64,000 nucleotides of DNA from Azolla caroliniana (GCA_043228905.1 JBHGNT010000003.1:6324001-6388000); one strand, 5' to 3'; shown: positions 38,170 to 50,522, numbered from the stretch's first letter. Notes: generated from the letters alone by a model not told the origin. Program-made: numbers and translations.

Positions 38170-38491
38170 AAATGGAAGGATAAGGGAAATTTTAGGGGTT
38201 TTTCAATGATTTTACAAAACACATTGATACCAGTATCATACAAGTTCAAACATACTATGAAAAAGGTTAAAAATCCACTATTTTCGTGATTTAGAAGTAA
38301 CTAAAAAAAGACGAATTTCAAAAACATACATTCTCAATTTATATCACAAACTTTACAACCAATGTTATTTTATAAGAAACGATTTTTTAGAAATCATAAG
38401 AATTCAAAACACATGATTTTATATTACTCGATTTGTTACAAGCGGAATGTAGTTACACTTAATAGCCAAATATACATTCATGATCACTCCT
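38170..38491. other. Transposon subterminal region, non-coding
   Basis: AT-rich 3' flank of the DUF7869-type gene. No further gene seen. Confidence 0.6.
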
Positions 38492-41272
38492 TTACGGAGA
38501 ATCACTACTATAACTAATATACAATGACGATTCCTCCTCATCATCCTCGGATGTACCAATCAGTGCATTATCTTCGTCATAAACCAAATGGTTTGACTCT
38601 AGATTATATGTAGCAGATCTCGTTTGCCTTTGACTCGAGCCACCTTGTAGTCCTGGTAATTTTTCTTTTATTATATCTATTGTTGACTTCCTTAATCGTC
38701 CGGCTTTTGTAAGTGTGAAGTCGTACACGATGATATCCACATCAGAGATATCAAGGGTCGAGGTGTTACGAATGTTTCGCTTCCTCTTCCTACCTCCCCT
38801 TCTTGTTTGGCATTCAATCATCTCCAATGTATACTTACCTGTAAAAGCATTTGCACTTCTAGTGTTGTACCAATGAACATTTATAGACTTGATCGTGTTT
38901 TCTATTTCATGCATTAGCACTTCTAGAATTTTACCAACCCAAAATTGGTGGCCATGTGAGTTCTCATCAGCCGGCGTTGCAATCAACATCCCCGCGGTGA
39001 GCTCTTGCAAATTTCCTTGCCATCTAGCTTCGGCTGCTTTCGTCATCCTTGGTCCCAAATAAATGTCTCTTTGTTGTGGATGGACCAAGCTGTCATTAAT
39101 CGCATTTACTAGTTGCTCCGGACTTCTATTTACGCGATCATGTTGCAGCGACCATGTGAATGGCGTTTCCAAATTCCAATTATCAACAGATACACAATTG
39201 TCTATAATTTCTTTCTGATCACTATAAAATACATCCCACCATGACGTGTCTTGTTGTGCGGCATATTTCTTGGCGGCCTCAATATGCTTTCTTTTTTCTT
39301 CCAAGGCTTGGACCCATGACCGTTTTTGTTCTGATACCAAGTCGCTCTGCAACTGTCCTTTCTTCTCAATTGGCATTTGCTTAGCTCCATGGACAATTGT
39401 ACTCGGCATACAAAGTAATAACTGGCAACCACCTTCAGGTTCCCATGTTGTAGAAGATGAATATTGTTTAGCATACAAAAGTGTAGAACCACTTATTCCA
39501 TTTTTCTTTATCAAAAAAATGTGATTGGAACTTATATTGTTTAACTGAGCAAGCACTTTAACATTCCCACCACCCCCATCTAATATATATCTCTTAAAGT
39601 CATATACCTCCTTCAAGTGTAACACTTTTGGGCGTGGTGTATAAGCATCACAAATGACATCATATAGTTTAGGTAAAGTGAAAGCATCATGCCGAGACAA
39701 CTGTCTGGAGAATGTGCTAAACATCTGATCTATATGGTCATGTGTGTGGCCAACCAAAAGGAAATTGACTTTCACTTTCCTAAACAATTCTAGGTTGACT
39801 AACATACTTAGATAGCCAAATACAGTTGAATTTTTGTTCTCTCTAGCAGTATTGTCCAATTGAATGTACAGAACAGGGGGGAAAGGTTGTCCCCAAGACA
39901 TCAAAACTCGGTGAATCACTGTAACTGTTAGGTTAGGGTCATTGTGAACATTGGGGTAAGTAATGAAGACGTGAGGTCGAACAGACCTATTATAAGCGAA
40001 GCATCCCACCAAGTGCATTTGAACAAGGCACTCATCATTGACATCTTTGGGGAGCCTCCGCATATGCGGCAAGCATGTCTTCTTCTGGTCAATGCCATCT
40101 ATCATTAAGCACATGTATTGTTCGGGCCTCTTCAAACACTTCTCTCTATGATGCATCGCCTTCCTTCGTTCTAAGGATTGTGCCTCACGATGCTCTTGTA
40201 GTAACTTCTTACTCGTATCCTTTTCCATGGATGTCTTTGCACCTTTAGCCAAACTTTTAAGATTTGCACAAATGGAGCAATACCCCATACGTACTTTACA
40301 AGGAATAATAACATTTGAAAACCGAGCTCTCCATAATCTTGTGAATTGGCTATAGGTGATAGACTTATTACGTGAACCCAGCATATCAGATCGATAGACA
40401 TCATAAACTTCCCGACGTGTATAATTATCAGAAAGATGCATCCTACCTGTAGTGGGCATTACTTCACAATTTAACTGAAAGTAAGTTTTTATCTAGCCAA
40501 TAGCTAGTCTTCCAATTGCACCTTTCATACTTGGAACCTCTTTACAATTGAGCATCTGATCCCCGCTAAGTAGACATTGTTGTACTCTATGTAGCCGCAT
40601 GTTACTAACACATAACGCAATTTTGAATGCAACTCTACATATCTGTTGCGCATGGAAGATATAATACTCGAATGATACTTTGATCCCCGTACATTTGTCA
40701 GATACTAGTTGCATATGTGACCCGAGGTAAGTGTCTTGCTCATCACCGGTCATCGAAAAATAGTATCGCCTTAATTCTCGCAACTTTGATTTTCCAATCA
40801 TAGACATACAACCACGGGCACAACATATTTTGTTGACATCAAATCCAATCTGTTTATCTGATGTCACCAAGCTAAATCTAGCCAGACGAATTCTTCGTGG
40901 GATTCTTCTAATATGCATAGGGCTCCCAGATTTCTCTTCCTGCATAGAGGTTGGTGTAACCTTGTTACAGTCTAATTCTCTGTTGTGACCATCGCCAATG
41001 TTATTCAATGTTTCCTGGGCACTTCCTTCATTCTCGGTATCTTTATTAATATCGTATTCTTCAATAGAGAACTCTTCACATGTGTCATTATTTACATTCC
41101 CTGTAGATGAGCTCAGACAATATTCTTCGATAGAATATGGTGAGTCGGTCGACAGACAATATTCTTCAATCGAATATGGTGACTCTGTTGACAAACAATA
41201 CTCTTCAGTAGAAAACGATGGGTCTGATGACAAACAATATTCTTCAATCGAGAACGGTGAATCTTCACTCAT
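38492..41272 (-). pseudogene. DUF7869-type protein, probable transposase, one in-frame stop
   Basis: A single-exon minus-strand frame of 927 codons, open except for TAG at 40493-40495 (codon 260), which a CAG-to-TAG change would explain. N-terminal tandem repeats of about 13 residues built on SIEEYCLS lie at about residues 7-50. Next come a Cys-containing basic region, then CSICANL (about 332) with a REKCLKRPEQYMC segment, MIDGIDQKK (about 390), IQLDNTARENKN (about 470) and FLLVGHTHDHIDQMFS (about 507). The spacing of these acidic and His residues looks like an RNase H-like nuclease core. The C-terminal TRRGGRKRKR is a likely nuclear signal. Family knowledge: DUF7869 proteins are multicopy in many plants and animals. 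Inference: being the only candidate nuclease gene in a TIR element, it is probably the transposase. Confidence 0.8.
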
Positions 41273-42142
41273 GGCTTAAGGTCTAGATAGGGCTCTCTAA
41301 GTTATGTGCTTAGGGTAAGGAAAAAAACTAATAAGCTCCTCTCTAAACATATACTCCTCTCTAAACATAAACTTCTCTCTAAACATAAACTTCTCTCTAA
41401 ACAAAAGCCAAATCAATAGAATGTCTATATTATGTAATATTCTATTAATACAATACATCAAAAAATTATTTTTAATAAAGTAATTGTACTTAAAATATCA
41501 ATTATTATATAAACTAGATCTATATGAAGTTAAATCAAGTAAAATATAAAACTAATCATTAACAAGCCATGAATATGTTGGATTAATGTTAAAATCATTG
41601 GCTAATTAATGGCACCCATTTTGATATAGAACGTCTCAATCATTGGTTCTTTAATGCTCACCATTTTAAATATTAGACTTATCAATCATTGGTTAATTCA
41701 TGCCAACATCTTTAATACATAGCATTTGAGAGTCATAAAATTTGTTGCTTTTAGTAATCAATCATTGGTACATTCATGAACCTCTATCATTGTCTCCTTC
41801 ATAACCTTTGAAGTCATTGCAGGTTGTTATGACTATAAAAGATTGATCAATATGTTAGTTTGACTTTGTAATCATTAATGCAATCATAAGTTACTCTAGT
41901 TAATGTGACTGTGGTTACCAACTAACTATCCTCAAACTTACCAACCTTGGTTAAGGTGACTATGGTTACTTTAACCAATGTGGTCAATCCCTATAAATAG
42001 GAAGACCTCGTCATATTTCACTCACCAGAGCGTACAGAGCGTACAGAGCACACAGAACGTAGAGAGCACACAAAGCACACAAAGCACACAGAGCACAAAG
42101 CACGAAAGCGCGATCTCCGCCTCCACTTCCACACGATCAACG
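41273..42142. promoter_or_regulatory. Shared divergent promoter region of the DNA transposon
   Basis: Lies between the two start codons. On plus, TATAAATA at 41992-41999 precedes a run of short degenerate ACAGAGC/CACAAAGC repeats (42025-42110) and the ATG at 42143. Near the minus gene are four repeats of about 19 bp around CTCTCTAAACATA (41337-41405). A minus-strand TATA box was not identified. Confidence 0.6.
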
Positions 42143-45100
42143 ATGTCTTCAAAGAGAATCGAGCGCGAGGACTCCAGGTAGGCCTTTGACACTATGGACA
42201 TTTTTGTAAATATGTTTCGTTTCTCAAGAACTCGATACGCCGTATCGAGTTCATAATTTGTTTTTGCTTTTTATACAGGAACTCGATACGCCGTATCGAG
42301 TTCCTGTTTAATACCCACATTAAACAGGAACTCGATACGGCGTATTGAGTTCCTGTATATAAGAAGGCTTTGAGAGAGAAAAATTGTGTTTTTGGGGTAA
42401 CAAATAATTATGGGGTGGAAAAGATATCAAATTGTCTGGCAAAATCAGTCTTTTTTATGTTGACTTTCCTTACTTTTAAAAAAAAACATGCTCTAATTAT
42501 AGGTGTTTTATGACCTACTTTAGCTTAAAATAGTAGAAAATGATCCACAAATTGCCTTTACGATAGCAAATTCTCTTCAATATAGGTTTAGAATCTATAT
42601 AAGTCATACCTACTATTTAAAAGAATATATAACCCTGTTTACTTATTACGATATATATTTTCTAGGTTGAATAGCCCTGCCTATAATAGATTTTTGAATA
42701 TAGGACTGCTCCTGGGAACTGTTCTTCATTATAATATACAACCTTAATCTACGTGACTACCTAACTTATGTTTTTGCATATACTTTCTTAAATAGGTCGT
42801 TTGAGAACCTATCGGACCAACCCGTGAAGAAAATAAAGCTTCGCATACAAGGTTCTCCAATTGAAGCCCAGACCAAGGTAGCTCCTGAGACCATAAAGAG
42901 AGGAAAAAAGCTTCTATTTAACGAAGAGACAAAATCTCAGCCACATAGTGATGTTAGCCAAAAGAAACTTGTCGTCGCTACTGGAGGTGAAGACCTTCCT
43001 GACCGAGATCTAACGGACAAGGAATGGTGTATGCAATATGTCGACTCAAAGAAAAAAGTCGTATTGTATACATCAAAGAAGAAGGGTGAGGGGCAGCTTG
43101 GAAAGGAAATCCCATTTATGTATGGCCGTATTCTACGATTTGACTACGAAGATGCAGATTCGGCAAACATACTGGTAATGATAGAGTGCTCCAAGGGGGT
43201 ACGTAAAGTGTTCCTTTCAGAAGACCTTTTAGTAAAGGAATCTTGTGGGCCAGAAGTGTTCAAAAAAGCACTTGATAGCTCACAAAACCTTATTGTTACC
43301 TTGAGGCCTTATATACAAGGCCATGTAACTCTAAGAAATGAAGTGCCCTCCCCATTGAAGGCCACAAAAAAGGTATCCAAAGTCCAGTCAAGACCAGCAA
43401 AGAAGAAGACAACCAAAATGTCGGATACGGATTCAACAAGTGAAAACGAAGAGGAGGATAATAAGGGGACGCCAGGAGCTGAGCTGGCCTCGGGTGTTTT
43501 GTCATCTGAGCAGAATAAAATAAGGAGAGAGTTAATGCAACGGAAGTTGGTCAGGAAAGGGCAAGTGTTTAATTTGCCTATAACACACATCCATCGGCCC
43601 CCTATTGATGAAAAAACAGGTCGAAGACCACTTGAGATTAGAGAGCCTCACCGCATGCATGTTCAAAATCTCAAGAAAAAAATGAAAATTAATCCTCATG
43701 CCACTGTGGTGCCTTTTATTGTTATGGTAGATCCTGAAGAATGTGAAACCATTGAAGATTTTGATATTAGAAAGCATGATCAATATAATTATTTTGTCAT
43801 TGGTGGATCGCATTAAGCAGAGGCACGTTGGCAACTTGTGAGAGAACATCCAACCACTTTCTTCTTCAAGTATGCCGAGTGCAAAATTTATGTTGGGCTC
43901 ACAACCAAAGAGGCTAAGCTGTTGGCATGGGACCATAATAATGATAATGACTATAGGCAGAAAATGTCGTCCATTGAGCGTATACGGTTCTTCCACCACG
44001 AGTATTTAGATGTGAAACAAAAGTTTGGTGTGAAGTTACATCCAGGCCTTCGACGTCAATGTCTGCATGAAGTCGGCATTGTGGTAGATGATAATGTTAG
44101 GTCCGATGGTCTTCGAAAGTATGAGTCTTGGTTTCAATTGGCGTTTAGAGATGGAGAAGTATGGGACCTACAAGATCAAATCTTCTCAATGTGGGAGAAT
44201 AAGGAGGTAAAGGGTCAACGACAAAAGAAATGTAGGGTTGACCCTCAACTAGAGTTAGTCACAAGCCGCCAAGAAAATTGACTTGACAATTGAAGAAGCG
44301 GCAGATGACATGAAGCTGTCTCTATGGAGAGCGATGCAAGGTATTAAGGACGAGCAGCTTCTTGTGTCGGTTTTGTCAAGGGTTGTGGCGAAAGATTTAA
44401 GCCTTGAAGAAATGGTCACTGAGTTCAATAAGTAAGTCTTTCAAATACTGAAATTGTAGTCTATTTGGTGTAATTCAAAGTTCTAATCTTGATTTCTAAT
44501 TTTACAGTCATAAGGTGTACATGAAGATCCAAGAAGTTATGATGAAACAACTTGGATGTATAACTTGGGAACAAGTGACCGAGGATTATCCTCTAACGTC
44601 TTCGTATAAGGCGTTATCATAGTATTTTATTGCATTCAAGGATTGGGTTAGTATTCATGTTTTTTCATTACCCTTTCATCATATGTAGAGCTTGTATAAT
44701 AATACCTAATGTCCTATTGCTTCAATTAGAAACCGTGTCGAGGCAAGAAACAAGGAGAAGTTAAGGATATACACGATTTCCCTACATCCTTCCTTGCACA
44801 TCTCGAGCGAGCCAGAAAAGAAAAGGATCGTCGCTTAGTCAAGGCGTACGAAATGGAGGAAGATGGCTCGTTTAAAAATTTTAGCCACAAAAAAGATATT
44901 ACGAGAGATCTTTACTACAATGTGGTTTGCGGTGATGTCATCGACTTGATCCAGAAGATGCCAAAGAAGGAATATACGCTAATGATTGCGGATATTCCTT
45001 ACGGATTTCGAATGGTTGGGTCATCATACGACGATGAACCGTTTAGGTTTAAACAATTGGAGAAGATGGTCAAGGATTTCGCTAAGCTAACGACCGCATC

Positions 45101-46019
45101 CTTGTGGCGAATAGTTGTCTTTCATAGTATGGACCAAGGGTACTCGGTAGCTCAAGCTTTGAGATCTCGTTGCCATGGCATCGAGAACCTTGCATGGTAA
45201 GGATTATTTATAGGTGTCTTTCACTATATTGCATTTCTTAAGGTTGTTGAATCTATTCTTAACTCGATGAATTATTTTTTATAGAATCAAGACCAATGTA
45301 AATAGAGGGCCAACTTTTCGGTTCGTTAATGCCATTGAATACATAACGGTTGGCTACTTCGATGAAATTAAGAAATAGAGAATCAAAGAGCATTCTAATG
45401 AAGTGGGAGGTTCAAATCTGTTGGTATATCCAACAGTGACTCGGAAATTGCGACATGTCACCACGACAGAACGGGGACTTGTCAACCCATACCAAAAACC
45501 TCAATGACTTATGATGCGCTTGATCGAGATGTTTTCTGTCGAAGGAGACTGGATATTAGATCTCTTTTCTGGCACAGGTATTCCTCGAACTAGGGTAACG
45601 ATCTTGAGATAACCAATCACTTTTTTTTCGTTTGACAACTAAATCTTCTTGTTACTTACATCACAGGAACTACGTCAGCATGTGCATTGAAGCTGTTTAG
45701 AAATACAGTTGCATTGGAGAAAGACGAGGACCAAGTTATATTTATTAATATGCGGATTAAGGCTTTGTGGGAGTGCCCAGACCAGGATGAGGAGGTCGGT
45801 GCAAAGAACCTCGCCAATACATAAAGGTTTCAACCTGCTTCGCGAGAGCCTATTCCTCTATTAGCCGGCGAACCGGGGGAGCTAATAGAGCTTGATGATG
45901 AGCTTATAGAAGATATTTCGTTGGCTCGGCTAACAGGGGAAACCAATGCACGTATAGCCGAAGACAGTTCTACACAAGATGATGAAGAAAATGACGTTGA
46001 TGAATTGATTGCTATGTAA
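42143..46019 (+). pseudogene. ParB-like domain fused to N6-adenine/N4-cytosine DNA methyltransferase (spliced, broken)
   Basis: Exons: 42143-42177, 42796-44431, 44508-44646, 44730-45196, 45285-45577, 45667-46019; all introns GT-AG. The sum is 2,923 nt, that is about 973 codons plus one extra base. After a basic N-terminal region and an acidic linker comes a ParB/sulfiredoxin-like core (about residues 270-400; VVPFIVMVDPEE and YFVIGGSH-Q-AEAR). The methyltransferase has motif IV ADIPYG (about 690) before the SAM-binding motif DLFSGTGTT (about 850). This is the beta-class order of PF01555-type enzymes; DPPY has become DIPY. Damage: TAA 43814, one-base frameshift near 44260, TAG 44620, TGA across the 45196/45285 splice, TAG 45376, TGA 45505, TAA 45822. 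ParB-methyltransferase fusions are known from phages and plasmids; the introns show long residence in a eukaryote. Whether it modified A or C is unknown. Confidence 0.85.
42228..42355. repeat. Three near-perfect palindromes in intron 1 of the methyltransferase gene
   Basis: Sites at 42228-42252, 42276-42306 and 42325-42355 share the core ACTCGATACG-C-CGTATCGAGT; the third has G at the centre and one mismatch. Sites 2 and 3 also form a larger hairpin around ATACCCACAT, with arms TTCCTGTTTAAT and ATTAAACAGGAA. Each core holds two ATCGA/TCGAT steps and two CG pairs beside the centre. These could be recognition sites for the ParB-like domain, the methyltransferase or the transposase, or a transcription-attenuating hairpin. 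Confidence 0.9.
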
Positions 46020-47031
46020 TAGACTCTATGAAGAATATGACACTGACGATTTGTTAAGATTTCACATTATTAATACAAATTTTGGGTTTTACCTAGTGGA
46101 TTCTATTCTTTATAATCTTCTATATGTTTCAATTTTATTTTTATATACTTGATTAGTAGATTTATGATATTGGTTTCACCGCGTGCATAGCTGACTACCA
46201 AACTTATGGAGAAACATGAACTAGTTTAAATGGAGGCTGATTTTGGTCCAAGCTAACCTTAACAGAACATGGCCCTATAATTGTTGCCATGACTGTCCAT
46301 GTTGTTATTATGGATCTTTGTCTTCTATTGTTAAAACTATTATGTTTCTATTCCATTGCTGCTTAGATTGTGTAGTGTGTTGATAATGGTTCCAGTTGCG
46401 TTATCGTTCAGAGTTTGATCTTGTGTGAATCACCTAAGCAATAGAGTAGATCAATTTTAAATACAGGTATGAAAGCCTAATAGGTTTGTTATTTCCACGA
46501 CATTATCCTAAAGTTCACCGCCTTACATTGTGCACAATTTTATACACATATGGTTTGATCCCATATGAACAAACTGAGGAATAGATTAGATCAACTTTAA
46601 ATACAAGTATTGAATACTTTAATAAGTTAGTTATTCCAATCACTTATCCTAATGTGCACTATCCTACATTTTCCACAATTACATACATGCACGTATGGGT
46701 CAAAGTATAAATTATATCTCATTTTATTAGTATGGATACAAGTACACCTCATATTTTTGTAAAACTTACCTAATTAATATAAGTCTTTAAGTTAGTGTTT
46801 CCCTTGTCGCACAGTAGTGACATATTGAGCCATAGTTGAACTTTATTATGCCTACATTAACTTATCAACATGTCTAAACTTGCATGATTTCTAATGATCT
46901 CCACTCGTAGATCTATCATGGTTTTTTATATTTGCAAATTCTCATCAAGTTGAGGAACATGTGATACTAGTGCATCCAATTTTTGTAGAGAGGGTGTATT
47001 TGCTTCGTTTTAAGAAGATTCTACAAGTGGA
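46020..47031. other. Transposon right subterminal region, non-coding
   Basis: AT-rich. A roughly 130-bp segment is repeated imperfectly (about 46430-46510 and 46575-46650; phrase TAGATCAA-TTTAAATACA). No gene seen. Confidence 0.55.
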
Positions 47032-47067
47032 ATGCGCAATCCTTCCACTTGTGAACGCGAACGTGTT
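47032..47067 (-). repeat. Right terminal inverted repeat of the DNA transposon
   Basis: Inverse of 38134-38169 with one mismatch. An additional CTACAAGTGG lies just inside (47021-47030). Confidence 0.95.
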
Positions 47068-47071
47068 TCGA

Positions 47072-50000
47072 GTGGTAGTACCGGTTGGTGTGGCATACGA
47101 GCCTGCTCCGTTGGCTGGCCCATTCTCTGGCATAGGTCACATTCTTTTGCGTACCGTACCGCATCTCTTAATGTCGTTGGCCACCATAGGCCACTTTGCC
47201 ATATTTTTCTGGCTGTCGCATCTTCGGCATAGTGACCTCCGGCAACTCCGCAGTGGGCTTCCCTCAGTATGAGTTCCTTTTCATCGCTGCGCACCGCCCG
47301 TCTCCATATGCCGTCAGCGCCCTTGTGGTCCAGTGTGTCTTGCAGTAAGCAGAAATGTCGGCTTTGTACCACCAGGCGTTTCCGTTCGTCCCGATTCAGC
47401 TCTTCCGGAGGCAGTTCTGTGCTCAGAAACTGGTGCATATTTGTGAGCCACTTGTCTTCCTGGGCCACTGTCTCATCTGCTGCCGTCTCCGTAGTGACTC
47501 GAAACAGCTCCGCATCCGGAAACTCATCCGGTACTCCGTCACCCGTCTCTCCGGACTCCAATCGGCTTAAGTAATCCGCTACAGCATGCTGTATACCGGG
47601 TCGGTGGAATATTTCAAACTCGAACTCCTGTAACAATAAGGTCCACCGGGCCAATTTGTCGGTGAGTGACGCCTTGGACACCAGGTAAAGGAGTGCCGAA
47701 TGATCTACATGGAAGGAAAACTTCCTTCCCAATAAATAGTGCCGAAACTTTGTCACATTGTAGATCATTCCTAGAGCTTCCCGTTCCGTAGTAGAGTAGT
47801 TCCGTTTTGCTTGGGATAGCTTCCGACTGGCATAGTACACTGGCCGGTACCACTTTGGTTCCGTAAGCTGCATCAATACGCTTCCGATTGCGATGTCAGA
47901 GGCGTCCACGAACACGTGAAATTCTTTACTCCAATCTGGAGGTTGTACTACCGGTGCCTGCGACAATAGTACCTTGAGGGCCTTATACGCCCTATCCTCA
48001 GTATCGGTCCACTGGAATGGTGTCCGATGTACGGCGGCATGCAACGGTGTAGCCAGGTCGGCCAAGTATCGGACCATCCGGCTGTGCCACCGGATCTAGC
48101 CTAAGAACCGGCTTAATGCCTTTGCCATTGCCGGCGCCGATGCTTCTAATATGGCTTTCACTTTGTCCGGGTCGACTGCAATACCTTCCTGGCTCACGAT
48201 ATGTCCTAATAAAGTTCCACTGGACACGCCAAATACACACTTTGCCGGATTCAAGCTTAGCCGGTACGCTCTACACTTTTCTAGACAAAGACGGAGGTGC
48301 TGAAAATGGTCCTCCTCCCGGCTATAGACGGCGAAATCGTTAAGGAAAACCTGCATAAAAGCCAGTATATATTCACCAAAGATTTCCATGATGATTCGTT
48401 GAAACGTTGCCGGTGCCGTTTTGAGTCCGAACATCATCACCACGGCCACAAACACCCCCCATTCGGTGATGAATGTCGTTTTCTCTTGGTCGTCGGGGTG
48501 CATCCGGATCTGATTATACCCGCTGAATCCGTCTAGGAAGCTATAGACCTCGTGGCCGGCGACGGCATCCAACACTCCATCTGTGAACGGAAGTGGAAAC
48601 GCATCTGTTACCGTAGCCGCATTGAGTTTCCGGTAGTCCACGCAAACTCGAATTTTTCCGTTCTTCTTCGGTACGACTACGATCGGGCTCAGCCATGTCG
48701 CTTTCTTTACCAGACGGATAAAGCCAACTCTTAGCAGTTTGTCGATTTCTTCCTTGACCTTGGTAGCATAATTGGGATTCATCCGGTACCGTCTTTGTGC
48801 CACTGGTTTTGCGTCCTTGCTCAAGTGCACTTGATGCTAGTATAACTGAGGGTCGAGTCCTCGCATGTCTTCGTATGACCAGGCGAATACGTCGCGAAAT
48901 TCCGTGAGAAGTGTTATCATCGCCGTTTTGTCTCCGGACTTCATCTCCTTGGCGATGTGCAATGGTTTTGCTTCGTCCGTGGTGCCTAAATTCACCTCTT
49001 CCAGTTGCGATGCTTTTACGCGCTGTGAAACGGCCATTTCCCGTTCCAACGCTTCCTGCGCTTGCCGTAACTCCCGGATTGCGTCTTTATCCGGTTCTAC
49101 TTCCGCCTCTTCCGGTTGCGGTAAGTACGGTGCTACGGCTTCAGCAATGTCAATTTCGAAGAGGGGTATGATCTTCGGGTTTTCCTGCAGGTATTGAGCT
49201 TCTTCTTCGTCCGCTAACCCTTCGAGCATGTTGACGCATTCCGCATACAACGGTGTACATTCCTTGCCAGTGCTCGTCCTTGGCTGTGTTGGTACCCGTA
49301 CCTTGGCTTTTCCTCGCCGGAAGGTAATTATATTTTTTCGCCAATTCTGTTTGATATGTGCCGTTTTCAACCATGGCCGCCCCAGCAATAGCGGGTATGC
49401 GCCTTGTGCCTGTAATTGTACCACTACGGCCGAGATGTGAAATGTATGCCCGCCGACGGTCACTTCTAATTTCCGTATTAATCCTGTCGGCCGCACTGAG
49501 CTTGTATCGGCCATCCGCAACCAGAACGGACACGGCTCCCACTCGTGGATTCCTAGGTCATCACACGTCCGGAGGCTTATTACATTTACCCCAGAGCCTC
49601 CGTCTATAACTGTGCCGGGGAGTTCTCTCCCTTTTACAATGGCAGTGATTACCGAACTGCTGGTGTCTACCACTGTTGCTCCCTCCTCCGGATTCGAGAA
49701 GAGTACCGGTGCCGGTGATGGTTCTCCTGCCGTCATGGCCGTCTTCAGTCCTTCCGTGAATCTAGGCACGAGTTGTAGGAGTCTTCCTAGTGGTAACGTA
49801 ACCTGGCATTCTTGCAACGCCTGCCATGTCTCGTTCTCGGAGTGACTACCGCCGGCAAGCCCTGCGGTGTTCTCCTTTTGCTGTTGTAAGTCTGTGACAT
49901 TCTGCTTGTTTGCTTTCTTTACCCATTCCGTTACTTGTTTGCGGATGGTCTCCTGTGTCTCCCATTCTTTGGCCATGCCCTTCGACCTTGTGGTCACCTG

Positions 50001-50522
50001 CTGCAGGTCTGCCACCTCAGGGAGTACCATATTTACCGCCGGTCGTTTTTCATAGCTCTTCACCGGGCATTGGTTACTATAATGGCCTTCATGTCGGCAG
50101 TAGTAGCAGTACGCCTTCCGGGTATTGCTAGATTTGGCATTGTCTGTTGTGCCCGGGGCAGGTCCTACGGTACGCGCGGGGTATTGTACCGGTTGGCTAC
50201 TTGGAGCTCCTTGTTCCGGATCCCGGGGGTAGCCGCCTTTTTTAAAATGCCGTTTTTTGTTATAGGTTTTCTTATTACGGTACTCTTGACGGGGTTGACC
50301 GTTATATCTGCCGTATTCCTCCCGTTGCTGACGATACCCGCGGGAGTGCTCCCGGTCGTACTTTTCGTATCGTCTATTGTAATCCTGGTACCGATCATGC
50401 CGGTCATAGTTATCTCGCCGATCACCGTACCGGACATCATTTTCCCGTCGCTCGCCGTACCGGACATCATTTTCCCGTCGCTCGCCATACCGGACATCCT
50501 GTGCCGGTCGGTCACGGTCCAT
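47072..50522 (-). pseudogene. Ty3 copy 2 pol, protease to integrase N terminus
   Basis: One continuous frame apart from TAG at 48837-48839 and 48096-48098; copy 1 has CAG at the second. In order: Arg/Tyr/Asp-rich repeats (YGERRENDVR), a CCHC knuckle CYYCRHEGHYSNQC, protease GTVIDGGSGVNVIS, reverse transcriptase KVKEEIDKLLRVGFIR to FLNDFAVYS (first catalytic Asp of the pair is Asn, so inactive as read), RNase H VFVDASDIAIG and FHVDHSALLYL, and the integrase zinc region ECDLCQRMG. It ends at the DNA transposon. The frame is continuous with gag upstream except for one TAG, so gag and pol may have been made as one polyprotein or by stop read-through. Confidence 0.9.

Larger units (their letters stand above)
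38134..47067. mobile_element. DNA transposon with 36-bp TIRs carrying a DUF7869-type gene and a ParB-methyltransferase gene
   Basis: Inserted in Ty3 integrase. The uninterrupted site is known from copy 1 (ACCACTCGAGCCATTCC at 6336-6352). Here the Ty3 halves are separated by 8,934 bp flanked by TCGA on both sides (38130-38133 and 47068-47071). Because TCGA is palindromic, a 2-bp CG duplication with longer TIRs is also possible. The TIRs start AACACGTTCGCGTTCACAAG and match at 35 of 36 positions. Two genes diverge from a shared 0.87-kb region: 38492-41272 (minus) and 42143-46019 (plus). I do not recognise the superfamily. Confidence 0.93.

Noticed and set aside
40493-40495. Intron between the two halves of the DUF7869-type gene
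   Set aside because: The halves are in the same frame with only a TAG between usable codons and no good splice pair; a nonsense change is simpler.
42143-46019. Bacterial contamination carrying a methyltransferase
   Set aside because: The gene has GT-AG introns in phase and lies within TIRs inside a plant Ty3 element.
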